The notes under the pieces: generated by a model
The model's database searches: none
What the model was told of the DNA's origin: nothing
What the model saw: the letters and a program-made list of their open reading frames with translations, nothing else
Position numbers and translations under genes: made by a program
In this document: one piece after another, positions 40,950 through 51,370 of the stretch
How positions within the stretch are numbered: position 1 is the first letter of the stretch
Layout: each line of letters opens with the position of its first letter
Assembly (NCBI GenBank): GCA_963806495.1
Contig: CAWDYA010000008.1
Coordinates: 186,001-250,000 of the forward strand
Reading direction: 5' to 3'
Origin: CAWDYA01 sp963806495
GTDB lineage: Bacteria; Acidobacteriota; Polarisedimenticolia; JACPZX01; DASXTC01
Length of the DNA: 64,000 bases

Positions 40950-43900
40950 TCAGTAGACGCCCTCCTCCAGGCCCGTGCCCGGCGCGGTCGTCGTCGTGCT
41001 GAGCGTCCCGGCGCCGCCGGCCGCCCGGTTCAGGTCGGAGACGATCGCGCTGGCGCGAAGGGTCCACTCGTCCAGGAGCGAGGCGGGCAGGCTCCGTCCG
41101 TCGAGCGCATGCTGGAAGCCGCCCATGATCCTGATCGCGGTGGAGAGAATCCTCGAAGCGCTCGCCGGATCCCCGGCGAGAACCGCGCCGAGGGCACGAT
41201 CGTTGGTCATCTTCACCGGATGCATGACGATGGGGAGCAGACCGCCCGTGCTGATCCCCTGCGCGTTCGCCTGCTCGATCAGGCCGATCAGCTCGTCGAT
41301 CTCCAGCCCCGCATACCGGGTCATGCTCTGCTGGGAGGCCGTCACCGTCTGCTCCACCACCGTCGAGTTGCTCGCCGCTGGCGAGGCGGTGTCGCCGGTG
41401 CTCGTGACGGTCACGATGAACTGATAGACCGTGTCGTCCATCCCCGCCCAGTCGGCGGGAACCTGGATCGAGAAGGAATCATGCTGTACATCCAGAGGCC
41501 CGAGCGGACCGAACTCGGGCGTGAGATTCCCGACCGTGGTCCAGTTCACGCCCCCCTGACCGGTCGGTATCACGGTGGGGAACGCCCGGTACGGGCAGCC
41601 GGCCGTCGAGGTCGCCGGTATCGTGCCCAGGGTCGCCAGACTGCATCCCGCCTGGTTCGAATCCACGAAACGAACGTCCACCGTCATCGAGTCGTCCGCG
41701 TTGCCGAAATTGGTGCCGGTGAGGTCGAACGATCTCGACCCGCCGGGGGCCAGGCTCGACGAGGGCGGCGCCACCTCGATCTGGGGCTCGAAGAACGAGG
41801 TCACCACGATGAAGACGATGTCCTCGGCCCCGAGACGGTGGATGTCCGACGGGTCCACGGCGTCCATCCCGTTGACACGCGCCTGCCGGCTGTCGGCTGT
41901 GACCCGCACCGGATACAGGCCCGGCCTGGTGAGCGGGTGGCGGAACGGGCTGACCGCGAAGGAGACCGAGTCGGGCGAGAGCGTTTCGGGCGCCACCGTC
42001 TGGATCGTCTCCTGGGCGAAGTCGGCGGCGCCGGGAGTGCCGGCCCAGACATCGACCGGATCCTCGTCCACCAGGCCATCGCCGTCCTCGTCGCGCACCG
42101 AAGCCGGAGCGCCGGCCGGACCCGGCGGATCCTCGTCGATCAGTTCGGTGCGGTCGGAGCGCACGGCGCCGCCACCGGTGTAACAGTCGTCTCCGACCCC
42201 ATCGTACGGGTTGCCCCTGAAATGGGCCCCCGCCGAATCGACACAGTCGAAGTCGGTGTTCGGGTTGATGGTGAACGTATACGGCGGCGTCTGGTTCGGC
42301 CGGTTGGACAGCTCGTAGTGGAAGCCGTCGAAGTCACCGAACACGTTGCCCCGGTTCCTGACGTTCACCTGGAACGCACCCATCGTCCCGGGCTTGATTT
42401 TCAGGGTGCTGTCGTTCACGCGGAGCAACGGGTCCTGGGTCGCCGGCTGCGCGTCGACCTCGAGACCATAGTTCTCGACGAACACCGGAATCTCGACGTT
42501 CTCGGTCCCCGCGTGCTGGCCGATCGGGATCCCGAACGTCCCCGTGTCGAAGATGAAGTTGAAGATCGTCAGCGACGCGATATCCGGTATCGGTGACAGG
42601 ATGCCTCCGAACTGGAGTCGGGCCCGCAGTTTGAGCTGCAACGTGTTCAGATAATAGGTGAAGTCCTCCAGGCTGATCCGGCCGTTGTCCTTCTGCAGCG
42701 TCGGATCGAAGTTGTCGAACTGCACGGTGCCGAGGCCGACCGGATCCTCTCCCTCGTCGGCCGAATGCTCCCACGAGAGCGGGTCCGCGTTCTGGCCCTG
42801 ACCCGGCCTGGCGTCCTCTTTCGCGTCCCACGAGGCCTGTACGAGACGCGAGCCCGCCGAAGCCTCCAGACCGAACCCGATGCCGAGGCTCGCCCCGTTC
42901 GCTCCCAGAACGAGCCCCGTGCAGATCGGCCGCGTCTTCTTCTTGATCGTCACCGTCTCACCCCTCACGAGCGCTTCGGCGCAATCGGCCCGCACGTCGA
43001 AGCTCTTGGCGAGCGGGAACGCCCTGATCCGTTTGAGCAGCGGATTCGTCGGGTCGGTCTCGACGCCGAAGGGGGTCGTGAAACTGGAGCAGTTGGCCAG
43101 CTGGTTCTTGAGCGCCCCCAGGACTCCCTTGTCGTTGGCGAGGTCGACGCCGAAATTGAGGAAGTTGAAGTTGTTGTCCTTGATCTCCAGGAACGTGCAC
43201 AGTGTAGGCAGGTCGACCGCGGTGTCGATGCCCCAGTTGATGACCGGCACGCCGACGACCCGCACGATCACCCCGGCGAACGCCACGAGACGGGCGACGA
43301 ACTCGTCACCGTCCTTCTGGTCGGCGGGTATGAGCGGGTTCAGCTCATCGAGCAGGGTCGGGAAGGAGAACCGGTCGCAGTCGCTGATGAACGGCTCCTG
43401 ATCCAGTTTGTGCCTGACGCAGAAGTCCTTGTACTGCCTGGCCGTGAAGTCGAGAGGCTGGATGGTGGTCTGGAGCGTTTTCTCCGTGCCCGCCAGCGCC
43501 GTCGGCTGCGGGACCTCCGTCACGCTCACCTCCATCGGGAGGCGCAGACCGACCGCCATGTCGAACTCGTAGCCGACGCGTGCGTAGAAGACCTCCACGC
43601 AGACCTCGCCCACCAGCGGGAGGTCGACGCAGGCGTACTCCTCGATCTTCGGCCCCCACTTGAGCACGGGAGGCGCGACGGTGAACCCCATCATCACTTG
43701 CTCGCTGGTCACGCCGTTGAGCCCCGCCCCTCTTCCCGTCAGCCGGGAGCCGGGCCCGGCCGGGTCGGTCGGCACCGGCGCGGAACCGCTCCTCAGGCTG
43801 AGCCTCGCGTTGGCCGGGGTGTCGGTCACGCACTGGCCGTCGACGAGGATCATGCCGTCCTCGCATTCGAGCGTGAACGTCTCGGTCAGCACGACCTTCC

Positions 43901-45215
43901 TGCGCTCCTGACCGAACTCGACCATGCCCCCGGCGTTGCTGTCGAAGTTGCCGTCGTCGTCGGCCTTGTACAGCTTCATGCCATGCTGCTGCATCATCTG
44001 GTCGTTGACCGACACAATCATCGCCCGGGTGAGATCGCACTCGCCGCCGGGGTCGACGTCGCCGAGACCCGCCTTGAGACCCCGGTTCGCGCCGAAGTTC
44101 CGGCAGTTATCGTCGAGGTTGCCGTTCGGGGCGTCCTCGTTCACCCGGCCGTCGTCGTCCTGATCGACCGAATCGGGGCCGTCCTCGTCCACCAGTTCCG
44201 CGAGACCGGGCAGGATCTGCCCCTGCGCGTCGAAGCAGTCGCCGTCCCGGAACACATGGCCCGAGACGCTGATGCAGTCGTTGTCGTCGTTGTCGTTGCC
44301 GTCCCCGTCGAGGTCGCCGACCGGGTCCTCGCCATACTGGCCGTCGTTATCGTCGTCAATCTGCTCCGGGCCGTCCTCGTCAACCAGCTCCTCGAGCGAC
44401 GTCTTCAGATCGCCATTCTCGTCGAAGCAGGCGTCATCGACGCCGTCGGTCGGGCTGCCCATCAGGAACGTGCCGTTGTCGTGGATGCAGCCGCCGGTCG
44501 TTTCCACCAGCGTCCGCTTCAGCTCGTGGTTGGCGTCGAAGCACGACGCCGGGTCGCCGTCCGGGATCAGGTTGGCGGGACTCGCGGGCATGGAGGGATC
44601 GAGGTACCCTCCCTTGTGCTCGCCGGTGACGGTGTCGACGCAGTCACGATCGTCATTGACCGCCGTGTCGGGGAACAGTTCCGCGCGGCGCAGCTTCGAC
44701 TTGTCGGATCCATGCCCCAGTCCGAGGTCCGCCATCGTCCCATTGCCGATCTCCCCGATCGCCCGCTTCCCTACCATGACCCTGTCCCAGTGGGTCATCG
44801 CCGGGTCGCGCTGCCCCGGGCGGTCGAAGACGAGGGTGGTGCGGGTCTTGATCCGCTTGCCCACGATCTTGCCGTTCGGGTTCATCATGTCGCCGCAGGT
44901 CGGGCATTCGGCATGATCGAGCTTGTGGATGTTCAGCTTGGGGACGTCGCAGAACTTCTCGATCCGCGATTGATCGCCGCTGTCCATGGCGTTCTTGCAC
45001 TGCGGCTTGAGCATCTCCTCCTGGGTCCGGTCCTCGACCGACTTCTTGATACCCTTCTGCAGGGGGCTCTCGTTCTCGTCGAACTCGACCCCGGGCTTGC
45101 CCTTGCCCTTCCCCTGTCCCTGACCGGCCGCAAGAACGGGCGCGGCAGCCCCGATGACGATGATCAGGCCGGCGATCAGGACGCCGGCGGCGCTGGCACG
45201 AACCTTGGATTTCAT
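40950..45215 (-). CDS. Very large secreted Asp-rich protein
   Basis: 1421 residues from ATG 45215 (AGGGAGGAG eight bases upstream). Signal peptide 1-32 (AAGVLIAGLIIVIGAAAPVL). A zinc-like CPTCGDMMNPNG occurs at about 98. Residues about 190-380 hold repeated Asp-rich, calcium-binding-like loops (DDDNDGQYGEDPVGDLDGDG, VDEDGPDSVDQDDDGRVNED), and one more set near 1080 (VRDEDGDGLVDEDPVD). A middle beta-rich region and a C-terminal immunoglobulin-like domain (PQIEVAPPSSSLAPGGSRSF) follow, ending in a helical region. No enzyme domain is recognised; surface structure or matrix protein is the plausible role. The opposite strand also stays open over much of this gene, which reflects codon bias. Confidence 0.75.
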   Translation of the reverse strand: MKSKVRASAAGVLIAGLIIVIGAAAPVLAAGQGQGKGKGKPGVEFDENESPLQKGIKKSVEDRTQEEMLKPQCKNAMDSGDQSRIEKFCDVPKLNIHKLDHAECPTCGDMMNPNGKIVGKRIKTRTTLVFDRPGQRDPAMTHWDRVMVGKRAIGEIGNGTMADLGLGHGSDKSKLRRAELFPDTAVNDDRDCVDTVTGEHKGGYLDPSMPASPANLIPDGDPASCFDANHELKRTLVETTGGCIHDNGTFLMGSPTDGVDDACFDENGDLKTSLEELVDEDGPEQIDDDNDGQYGEDPVGDLDGDGNDNDDNDCISVSGHVFRDGDCFDAQGQILPGLAELVDEDGPDSVDQDDDGRVNEDAPNGNLDDNCRNFGANRGLKAGLGDVDPGGECDLTRAMIVSVNDQMMQQHGMKLYKADDDGNFDSNAGGMVEFGQERRKVVLTETFTLECEDGMILVDGQCVTDTPANARLSLRSGSAPVPTDPAGPGSRLTGRGAGLNGVTSEQVMMGFTVAPPVLKWGPKIEEYACVDLPLVGEVCVEVFYARVGYEFDMAVGLRLPMEVSVTEVPQPTALAGTEKTLQTTIQPLDFTARQYKDFCVRHKLDQEPFISDCDRFSFPTLLDELNPLIPADQKDGDEFVARLVAFAGVIVRVVGVPVINWGIDTAVDLPTLCTFLEIKDNNFNFLNFGVDLANDKGVLGALKNQLANCSSFTTPFGVETDPTNPLLKRIRAFPLAKSFDVRADCAEALVRGETVTIKKKTRPICTGLVLGANGASLGIGFGLEASAGSRLVQASWDAKEDARPGQGQNADPLSWEHSADEGEDPVGLGTVQFDNFDPTLQKDNGRISLEDFTYYLNTLQLKLRARLQFGGILSPIPDIASLTIFNFIFDTGTFGIPIGQHAGTENVEIPVFVENYGLEVDAQPATQDPLLRVNDSTLKIKPGTMGAFQVNVRNRGNVFGDFDGFHYELSNRPNQTPPYTFTINPNTDFDCVDSAGAHFRGNPYDGVGDDCYTGGGAVRSDRTELIDEDPPGPAGAPASVRDEDGDGLVDEDPVDVWAGTPGAADFAQETIQTVAPETLSPDSVSFAVSPFRHPLTRPGLYPVRVTADSRQARVNGMDAVDPSDIHRLGAEDIVFIVVTSFFEPQIEVAPPSSSLAPGGSRSFDLTGTNFGNADDSMTVDVRFVDSNQAGCSLATLGTIPATSTAGCPYRAFPTVIPTGQGGVNWTTVGNLTPEFGPLGPLDVQHDSFSIQVPADWAGMDDTVYQFIVTVTSTGDTASPAASNSTVVEQTVTASQQSMTRYAGLEIDELIGLIEQANAQGISTGGLLPIVMHPVKMTNDRALGAVLAGDPASASRILSTAIRIMGGFQHALDGRSLPASLLDEWTLRASAIVSDLNRAAGGAGTLSTTTTAPGTGLEEGVY

Positions 45216-45365
45216 TCTGGACTCCTCCCTTTCCCCCTGAAGCGACAAAAGGGGGCCCGGGCCATCACGAAATCGCCTGTTTGTGCGGTTTCTCCCGGTT
45301 GCCCGGGGGGCCCCGCGGACTCCATATTCAGCCTCCCCCCACGGGGGGGCCGGGAGAGCGAGCCG

Positions 45366-45788
45366 ATGCAGGAAACTCCGACAACGAGCAAGGCGCTGCT
45401 GGTCGTCGCGCGATTCCTCGACGGACGGACCCTGAAGGGGACCACGCACGACTTCGCCCCGAACAAGGCCGAGTTTCACCTCCAGGCGGAAGGCGCCGAA
45501 CGCTCCTCGGCGGTCAAGGTGAGCGCGGCCGAGCTGAAGGCGATTCTCTTCGTGAAGTCCTACACAGGGGACCCTGCCCGCCGGGACGCGTACTCCTTCG
45601 AGGAGTCGGGCGGTCAGGGGGGCCGGCGCATCCGAATCCGGTTCGCCGACGGCGAGACCATGGCCGGGTACACGATGGGGTACAACGCCCGCAAACAGGG
45701 GTTCTTTCTCATTCCTGCCGACCCGGACGGCAACAACGAGCGGGTCTATGTGCTCAACGCCGCCGTGAGCGGCGTGGAATGGGTCTGA
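45366..45788 (+). CDS. Small cytoplasmic beta-rich protein (DUF6982-like)
   Basis: 140 residues from ATG 45366 with GGGAG upstream. The pattern LLVVARFLDGRTLKGTTHDF, PNKAEFHLQ, then ELKAILFVKSYTGDPARRD, IRIRFADGETMAGYTMGYN and GFFLIPADPDGNNERVYVLN occurs in small proteins often tied to PilZ-domain or gliding proteins. No signal peptide. Function unknown. It is divergent from the giant secreted gene across 150 bases that include a C7/G7 inverted repeat (CCCCCCACGGGGGG at about 45344-45358). Confidence 0.7.
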   Translation: MQETPTTSKALLVVARFLDGRTLKGTTHDFAPNKAEFHLQAEGAERSSAVKVSAAELKAILFVKSYTGDPARRDAYSFEESGGQGGRRIRIRFADGETMAGYTMGYNARKQGFFLIPADPDGNNERVYVLNAAVSGVEWV

Positions 45789-45903
45789 GCCCGGCCACCG
45801 CTACGGGTCGACAGGCGCCTTCGGACGCGGCTGACACGCACTCTCTTCGCCTTGCGAACCCATCCAATAGGGCATATGTTCGCCCTCTCGGCGGAGTGAT
45901 TCG

Positions 45904-47927
45904 ATGCGAAGATGGGGCATACCCGCCGTCGTCGGGCTCTGTCTGACGACGGCGATCATAGCGGCGCTCTTCTGGTGGGGCACGCGCGAACGGGCCGAGC
46001 GTTCCGCCGAGCTGGAACGCGAGACCCGGCTCGCGGCCATTCAGCTCACGGCACGCCTGCGAGGCGGGCTCGACAAGCACCGGATCGCCCTGGAGCAGTT
46101 CGCCTCGTTCATCGAGAACGACGAGGACGTCTCGGATCAGGAGTTCGATCGCTTCGCCTCGAAGACGCTGACGCTGACACCGCTCTGTCTGCGCATCCCG
46201 CAGGTCGACCCCAGTTACCACGTGTCGCGAGTCTTCCCCCGATCCTGGCAGGACTCCATGCTCGGGTTCGATGTTCACACGCATCCCACCGGCTTCGAGA
46301 CGAACCTGCGCGCGAGGAGCACGCGCAGGACCGCTCTCTCGGTGCCGCTCGACCTGGTCGGAGGCACGCCCGGCTTCATCCTGGCCGCACCGATGTTCCA
46401 CGGGAAGGACTTCCTGGGCAATCTGATCTCGCTCGTTCCAGACGGATACCTTCTTCGAGTCGATGGTGGCTCCGCAGATCACGGCGCGCTACGAGGTCGA
46501 GATCCTTGACTCGGACACCGCCCTCTACCGCGCGGGAGCCGTCTCCCCCGGGAATCCGATCCTCCCCCCCATCATCCAGGCGATCGACTTCGGCGGGCGA
46601 CGCTGGGTAGTGCGGTTGCAGCCTCGAGAGCAGGTCATGAGCGCCTATCTCGGTTCGGGCTCGACGCCCTTCTGGCTCATGGGAACCCTGCTGGCGTTCC
46701 TAACCGGCGGGATTCGGGGCCTTCGGCGCAGGCCGGGCGACCCGGATGGCCGCCCACGTCAAGGACACCGAGCTGAAGGTGGAGACCACCACGGCACGTC
46801 TGGACCAGGCCACCCAGCAGCTCATGCAGGCTGAGAAGCTCACCGCGCTCGGTGAGCTCGTGGCCGGCGTGGCTCACGAGATCAACAATCCCTTGACCAG
46901 CATCCTCGGCTACGCGCAGCTCCTCCTCGCAAAGGAGGAATCCCCGGAGGTGCGGCGTCGTCTCGAGACGATCAGCGCGGAGGCCGAACGTACGGGACGG
47001 ATCGTGCGCAACCTGCTTACCTTCGCGCGCAAGCAGCCCCCGGAAAAGAGGCTTCTCGGACTCAACGGGATCGTCGAGAAGACGCTCGAGCTGAAGGCCT
47101 ACCACTTCCGCGTGAACCAGATCGTCGTCGAGAAGGACCTGGCCCGGGATCTCCCCAAGACGATGCTCGACTACCACCAGATCCAGCAGGTCGTGCTCAA
47201 CCTGCTCAACAACGCCGAGCAGGCGATGTCAGAGGGGGGCGCGGGCGGGGTGATCCGGATATTCACCCGCGCGGCCAGGGGGCGGATCGAGCTGCGTGTC
47301 GCCGACAACGGTCCCGGGATCCCCGAGGAGGCCATGAGCCGGCTCTTCGAGCCCTTCTTCACCACCAAGAAGGAGGGCAAGGGAACGGGGCTTGGGCTGT
47401 CACTCTGCTACGGGATCGTCCAGGAGCACGGCGGCACGATCAGCGCCGACAATATCTCCGAAGGAGGCGCGCTGTTCACGATCTCGCTGCCCGTGAGCGG
47501 AGAATCCACCGAGACGGCCGAGCCCGGAACCCCGGCCGGAGCGCCCACCTCGGGCAGGCGGCGACTCCGTGTGTTCGTGGTCGACGACGAGCAGAATGTC
47601 CAGTCGTTGATCGTCGAGCTCCTCACGGCCCAGGGACATGCGGTGGACACCGCCTCCGACGTGCCCGAGGCGCTGCGCAAGATAGCGTCCAACGACTACG
47701 ACCTGATCATCACCGACATGAAGATGCCGCACGGCACCGGGGTCGACATCTACCAGGCCGCCGAGCGGCGCGATCCGGGGCTCGCGCGCCGGGTCATCTT
47801 CACGACCGGCGACGGCGCCAGCGCCCGTACGCGGGAGTTTCTCGAGAGCACCGGCAACGAGATCCTGATCAAGCCCTGCCGCCTCGAGGAAATCGAACGG
47901 GTCATCGACCGGGCGATCGACGCCTGA
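45904..47927 (+). CDS. CHASE-domain hybrid histidine kinase with C-terminal receiver (two frame breaks)
   Basis: One gene in three frames. Part one from ATG 45904: membrane span (PAVVGLCLTTAIIAALFWWG) and a CHASE sensor (DSMLGFDVHTHPTGFETNLR). A break near 46445 continues in another frame (QITARYEVEILDSDTALYRA) to the second span (FWLMGTLLAFLTGG). A second break near 46715 leads to the kinase: H-box GELVAGVAHEINNPLTSILG, N-box QQVVLNLLNNAEQAM, G-boxes VADNGPGIPEEAM and GTGLGLSLCYGIVQEHGG. The receiver at the C-terminus has VFVVDDEQNVQ, DLIITDMKMP and a late KPC lysine (ILIKPC). An extracellular signal would drive phosphotransfer from the His to the receiver Asp; no output domain is fused. Confidence 0.85.
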
Positions 47928-48033
47928 AAAGCCGCGCCACCCGGCCTCCCTTCGGGTTATAATCACAAGGTCATCCCGCACAACTCGAACAGGATCGGCG
48001 CGCGTTGCCTCGCGCCGTGAGACGGGAGTGTGC

Positions 48034-50370
48034 ATGCCCGCGTTCTCAGGATTCCACCGACCGGCCCGCTTCGCGCTCGCCCTGCTGACGATGTCGCTTC
48101 TCGAAGTCTCAGCCGCCCTCGCGGGGGTGACCTGGATGTACGAGGGGCCGCAGCCGCCGGGCCGCTCCGAGCCCGCCATGGCGTACGATTCGACCCGGGC
48201 CCGCCTGGTTCTCTTCGGCGGCACGGTCTCGGGTCTGCCCTCCTCCGGAACCTACGAATGGAACGGCGCCGCCTGGACCACCGTGCCCGCAGCCTCGCCG
48301 CCGCCGGCCCGCTCGTACCACGCGATGGCGTACGACTCGGCCCGCGCGCGGACGGTGCTGTTCGGCGGCTGGTCCGGGACCGGCGCGCTCGACGACACCT
48401 GGGAGTTCGACGGGTCGAGCTGGAGCCAGGTGACCGGCGCGGGCGCTCCGCCGGCCCGCCTGGGGCACGCCATGGCCTACGACGCCGCGCGCGGGCGCCT
48501 GGTCCTGTTCGGCGGATGGACCGGGGCGAGCCGTCTGGACGACACATGGGAGTACGACGGCTCGTCATGGACGCAGATGACACCGACCCAGAGCCCGCCC
48601 GCCAGATACGGCCACGCCATGGCGTACGATGCGGTTCGCGGACGCGTGGTCCTTTTCGGCGGAGACATCAGCTCGGCTGACCCTGCGGAGACGTGGGAGT
48701 GGGACGGGACGGACTGGACGAAGGTCACGCCGGCGTCCACCCCTCCCGCCCGGCTCGCTCATGCGATGGCCTGGGATCCGGCCCGCGGCCGCACCGTGCT
48801 GTTCGGGGGAGAAAGCTATGCTACGGGGCTGCCGCTCGCGGATGTCTGGGAATACGACGGCGCCACATGGGCGGACGTCACTCCGACGTCGGGCCCTCCG
48901 GCCCGATCCTGGCATGCCCTGGCGGGGACCGCCTCCGGCGTGGTCCTGTTCGGTGGCTACGCCGACGCCAGCCTTCTGGCCGACACCTGGGTCTGGAACG
49001 GCAGCGCGTGGGCCGATGCGACCGCCGCGCCGGCGCCACCGGCCCGGTACGGTCAGGCGCTCGCGTACGATTCCACCCGCGGTCGGGTGGTGCTGTTCGG
49101 GGGTCGCACGGCCACGGGCTACCTGGCCGACACCTGGGAGTACGACGGGGCGGCATGGACGAAGGTCTCGACCGCTGCGAGCCCGCCCGCGCGTTACGGG
49201 CACGCCCTGGTCTACGACGCGACGCTGGGTCGGGTGGTCCTCTTCGGGGGATACAACGGCGGCGGATACCTCTCCGACACCTGGCTGTTCGATGGGACGA
49301 ACTGGTCCAACGCGGCTCCGTCGGACAAGCCTGGGCGCCGATTCGCCCACGCGATGGCGTACGATGCGGCGCGATCCCGGGTGGTGCTCTACGGCGGTTA
49401 CAGCACCGCCGGGTACCTCGAGGACACCTGGGAGTTCGACGGGACGACGTGGGCGGATGTGTCTCCTGCGTCATCCCCGCCGCCGCGATACGGTCACGCG
49501 ATGGCTTACGACGCGGCGCGCGCGCGCACCGTCCTGTTCGGCGGGTTCGGACCCGGCGGGTTCCTCGCCGACACGTGGGAGTGGAACGGCACCTCGTGGT
49601 CCGGGGGGGCGCTCGCACCCGCGCCGCCGGCGCGCGACCGGCATGCCATGGCGTACGACGGCGTGAGGGGACACGTCGTCCTGTTCGGCGGCGACGACGG
49701 GACATCACTGCGCAGCGACACCTGGGAGTACGATGGCGTGGCATGGGCCGACGCCATGCCGGCTCCGGGCCCGGTGCCACGCGATCGCCACGCAATGGCG
49801 TACGACGCGGCGCGTGACAGGATCGTTCTGTTCGGCGGGGAGATCGACGGGTATCTCGCCGCCGACACCTGGGAATACCTGCTGGCGGGCGAGGCGCTGT
49901 GCGACGGGATCGACGACGACGGCAACGGAACGATCGATGACGGGTGCGACGACGACGCGGACGGTTTCTGCGACGCGGCGAGCACGGTGATCGGGACACC
50001 CGCCGTCTGCCCCTTCGGCGGCGGCGACTGCGACGATGTCAACGCCGATGTCTGGGCGCTGCCAGGCGAGGCGGTCGACCTGGTGTTCGACGCCGACACG
50101 CGGACGCTGACCTGGATGCCCCCTGCCGACCCCGGCGGGCTGTTCGTCTTCTACGATGCGATCCGCTCCGTCCTCACGACCGACTTCGGCAGCGCGGGAA
50201 GCTGCGTCGTCTCCGATGCCGCGACGGCGATGGCCGACGATCCCGCCGAACCCGCTGCCGGTGAGATGTACGCCTACCTGATCAGGGCGGAGAACGCCTG
50301 TCCGGCGCGGAAGGGCACCCTGGGGACGAGCTCGACGGGGATGGCGAGGACCGGTCGCTCCTGCCCCTGA
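48034..50370 (+). CDS. Secreted Kelch-repeat protein with MopE-type metal-binding motif
   Basis: 778 residues from ATG 48034 (GGGAG six bases upstream). Signal peptide 1-31. Then twelve Kelch repeats of about 53 residues, each PPARYGHAMAYDAxRxRVVL-FGG ... DTWEYDGxxW, enough for two six-bladed propellers. After them a MopE-like segment (CDGIDDDGNGTIDDGCDDDA, DGFCD) that is calcium- or copper-associated in Methylococcus MopE and relatives, then a fibronectin-like tail ending ARTGRSCP. It is likely a cell-surface binding protein. Its 3' end overlaps the convergent lipase-like gene by 89 bases. Confidence 0.88.
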   Translation: MPAFSGFHRPARFALALLTMSLLEVSAALAGVTWMYEGPQPPGRSEPAMAYDSTRARLVLFGGTVSGLPSSGTYEWNGAAWTTVPAASPPPARSYHAMAYDSARARTVLFGGWSGTGALDDTWEFDGSSWSQVTGAGAPPARLGHAMAYDAARGRLVLFGGWTGASRLDDTWEYDGSSWTQMTPTQSPPARYGHAMAYDAVRGRVVLFGGDISSADPAETWEWDGTDWTKVTPASTPPARLAHAMAWDPARGRTVLFGGESYATGLPLADVWEYDGATWADVTPTSGPPARSWHALAGTASGVVLFGGYADASLLADTWVWNGSAWADATAAPAPPARYGQALAYDSTRGRVVLFGGRTATGYLADTWEYDGAAWTKVSTAASPPARYGHALVYDATLGRVVLFGGYNGGGYLSDTWLFDGTNWSNAAPSDKPGRRFAHAMAYDAARSRVVLYGGYSTAGYLEDTWEFDGTTWADVSPASSPPPRYGHAMAYDAARARTVLFGGFGPGGFLADTWEWNGTSWSGGALAPAPPARDRHAMAYDGVRGHVVLFGGDDGTSLRSDTWEYDGVAWADAMPAPGPVPRDRHAMAYDAARDRIVLFGGEIDGYLAADTWEYLLAGEALCDGIDDDGNGTIDDGCDDDADGFCDAASTVIGTPAVCPFGGGDCDDVNADVWALPGEAVDLVFDADTRTLTWMPPADPGGLFVFYDAIRSVLTTDFGSAGSCVVSDAATAMADDPAEPAAGEMYAYLIRAENACPARKGTLGTSSTGMARTGRSCP

Positions 50371-51334
50371 CGGCAAGCGCGGCGAACAGCAGACGCGTGA
50401 ACGCCTTTCGATAGCCGCGGCTCCGGCCGGACACGCCGATCCCCGAGCAGACGAGGTCCGCGTGCGAGGCCGACAGAATCCCGCCGAGATCGGAACCGAT
50501 CCCGATGAGCCTCTGATCCTGTAGCGACAGCATCCCGTCGTTTTGCGGGAAACCGGCGTCGTTCAGGAACAGCGCGGCGGCACGGATCCTCCGGTTCACG
50601 CCGGCGGCGGGGGTGACGGCGCGAACGTAGGCGATGCGGCGGCTGACGGCTTCGAACCGTTCCTCTCCGACCTGCGAGCGCGCGGCGGACATCGCTTCGG
50701 CGAACAGCCGGTCGGCGTCGGCCGTCCTGAGGCTGAGCAACCCGTCGCGGTAGCCGTGCCGGAGCCAGCGCCCGGCCAGCCGCATCAGGCGTGACGCGGG
50801 CCTGCAGACCTCCGGATCGGAGAGACAGTCGGAGATCGGCGAGCCGCCCACCGATGACTGGATGAGCACCACATCGTCGATGGTCCCGTCCAGCACGAGG
50901 CCGGGACGGCGCAGGATGGCCAGGAGCGTCTCGGCCCCGCCCTTGCTGTGACCGATCACCGCCAGCGGCTTGCCTCCGCCGTTCCGCCAGACCTCGGTCA
51001 GCTCGTCGCTCAGCCAGTCTGCGTTTTCCGCCATCCCTCGTGACGAGGGAGGAAAAACGCGGGACGTGGCGACACCAGGGAGGACGTCTCTCAGCGCGGC
51101 GATGTTCTGGCGGAAGTAGTTGCCGGTGAGACGGTGCCGGACGTACTCGTTGAGAAAGCCACCGACGAACACGACCGTGTGCGACGCGAGGTACCGTTTC
51201 AGATCCTCGTCGTGGACGAGACGGGCGGCGCGCTCCTCGGCGGTGATCGTGTCATCCGAGAGCGTCATGCGGCTTCCCGCTCCTGTGGGGGCGAGGGCCG
51301 ACAGCACCGCGATGACCAGGGTCGTGGCCGGCAT
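50282..51334 (-). CDS. Secreted lipase-like alpha/beta hydrolase
   Basis: 350 residues; signal peptide at the N-terminus (PATTLVIAVLSALAPTGAGS). The hydrolase core has YLASHTVVFVGGFLNEYV (oxyanion region) and the nucleophile elbow AVIGHSKGGAETLLAIL, Gly-x-Ser-x-Gly with lysine, then DDVVLIQSSVGGSPISDCL. A candidate catalytic His lies in ILSASHADLVCSG. The last 25 residues (Ser/Pro-rich) are encoded within the overlapping convergent Kelch gene and look non-native. It is 36 bases downstream of the TolB-kinase gene on the same strand. Substrate unknown. Confidence 0.7.
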   Translation of the reverse strand: MPATTLVIAVLSALAPTGAGSRMTLSDDTITAEERAARLVHDEDLKRYLASHTVVFVGGFLNEYVRHRLTGNYFRQNIAALRDVLPGVATSRVFPPSSRGMAENADWLSDELTEVWRNGGGKPLAVIGHSKGGAETLLAILRRPGLVLDGTIDDVVLIQSSVGGSPISDCLSDPEVCRPASRLMRLAGRWLRHGYRDGLLSLRTADADRLFAEAMSAARSQVGEERFEAVSRRIAYVRAVTPAAGVNRRIRAAALFLNDAGFPQNDGMLSLQDQRLIGIGSDLGGILSASHADLVCSGIGVSGRSRGYRKAFTRLLFAALAVRGRSDRSSPSPSSSSPGCPSAPDRRSPP

Positions 51335-51370
51335 GCTCGCTCCGGGATCCGTGGAAGGACGACGCTCCGC

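Noticed and set aside
42765..45788. A 1007-codon plus-strand frame opposite the giant secreted gene
   Set aside because: It is the antisense of strongly biased codons; only its last 140 codons (from 45366) are a real gene.
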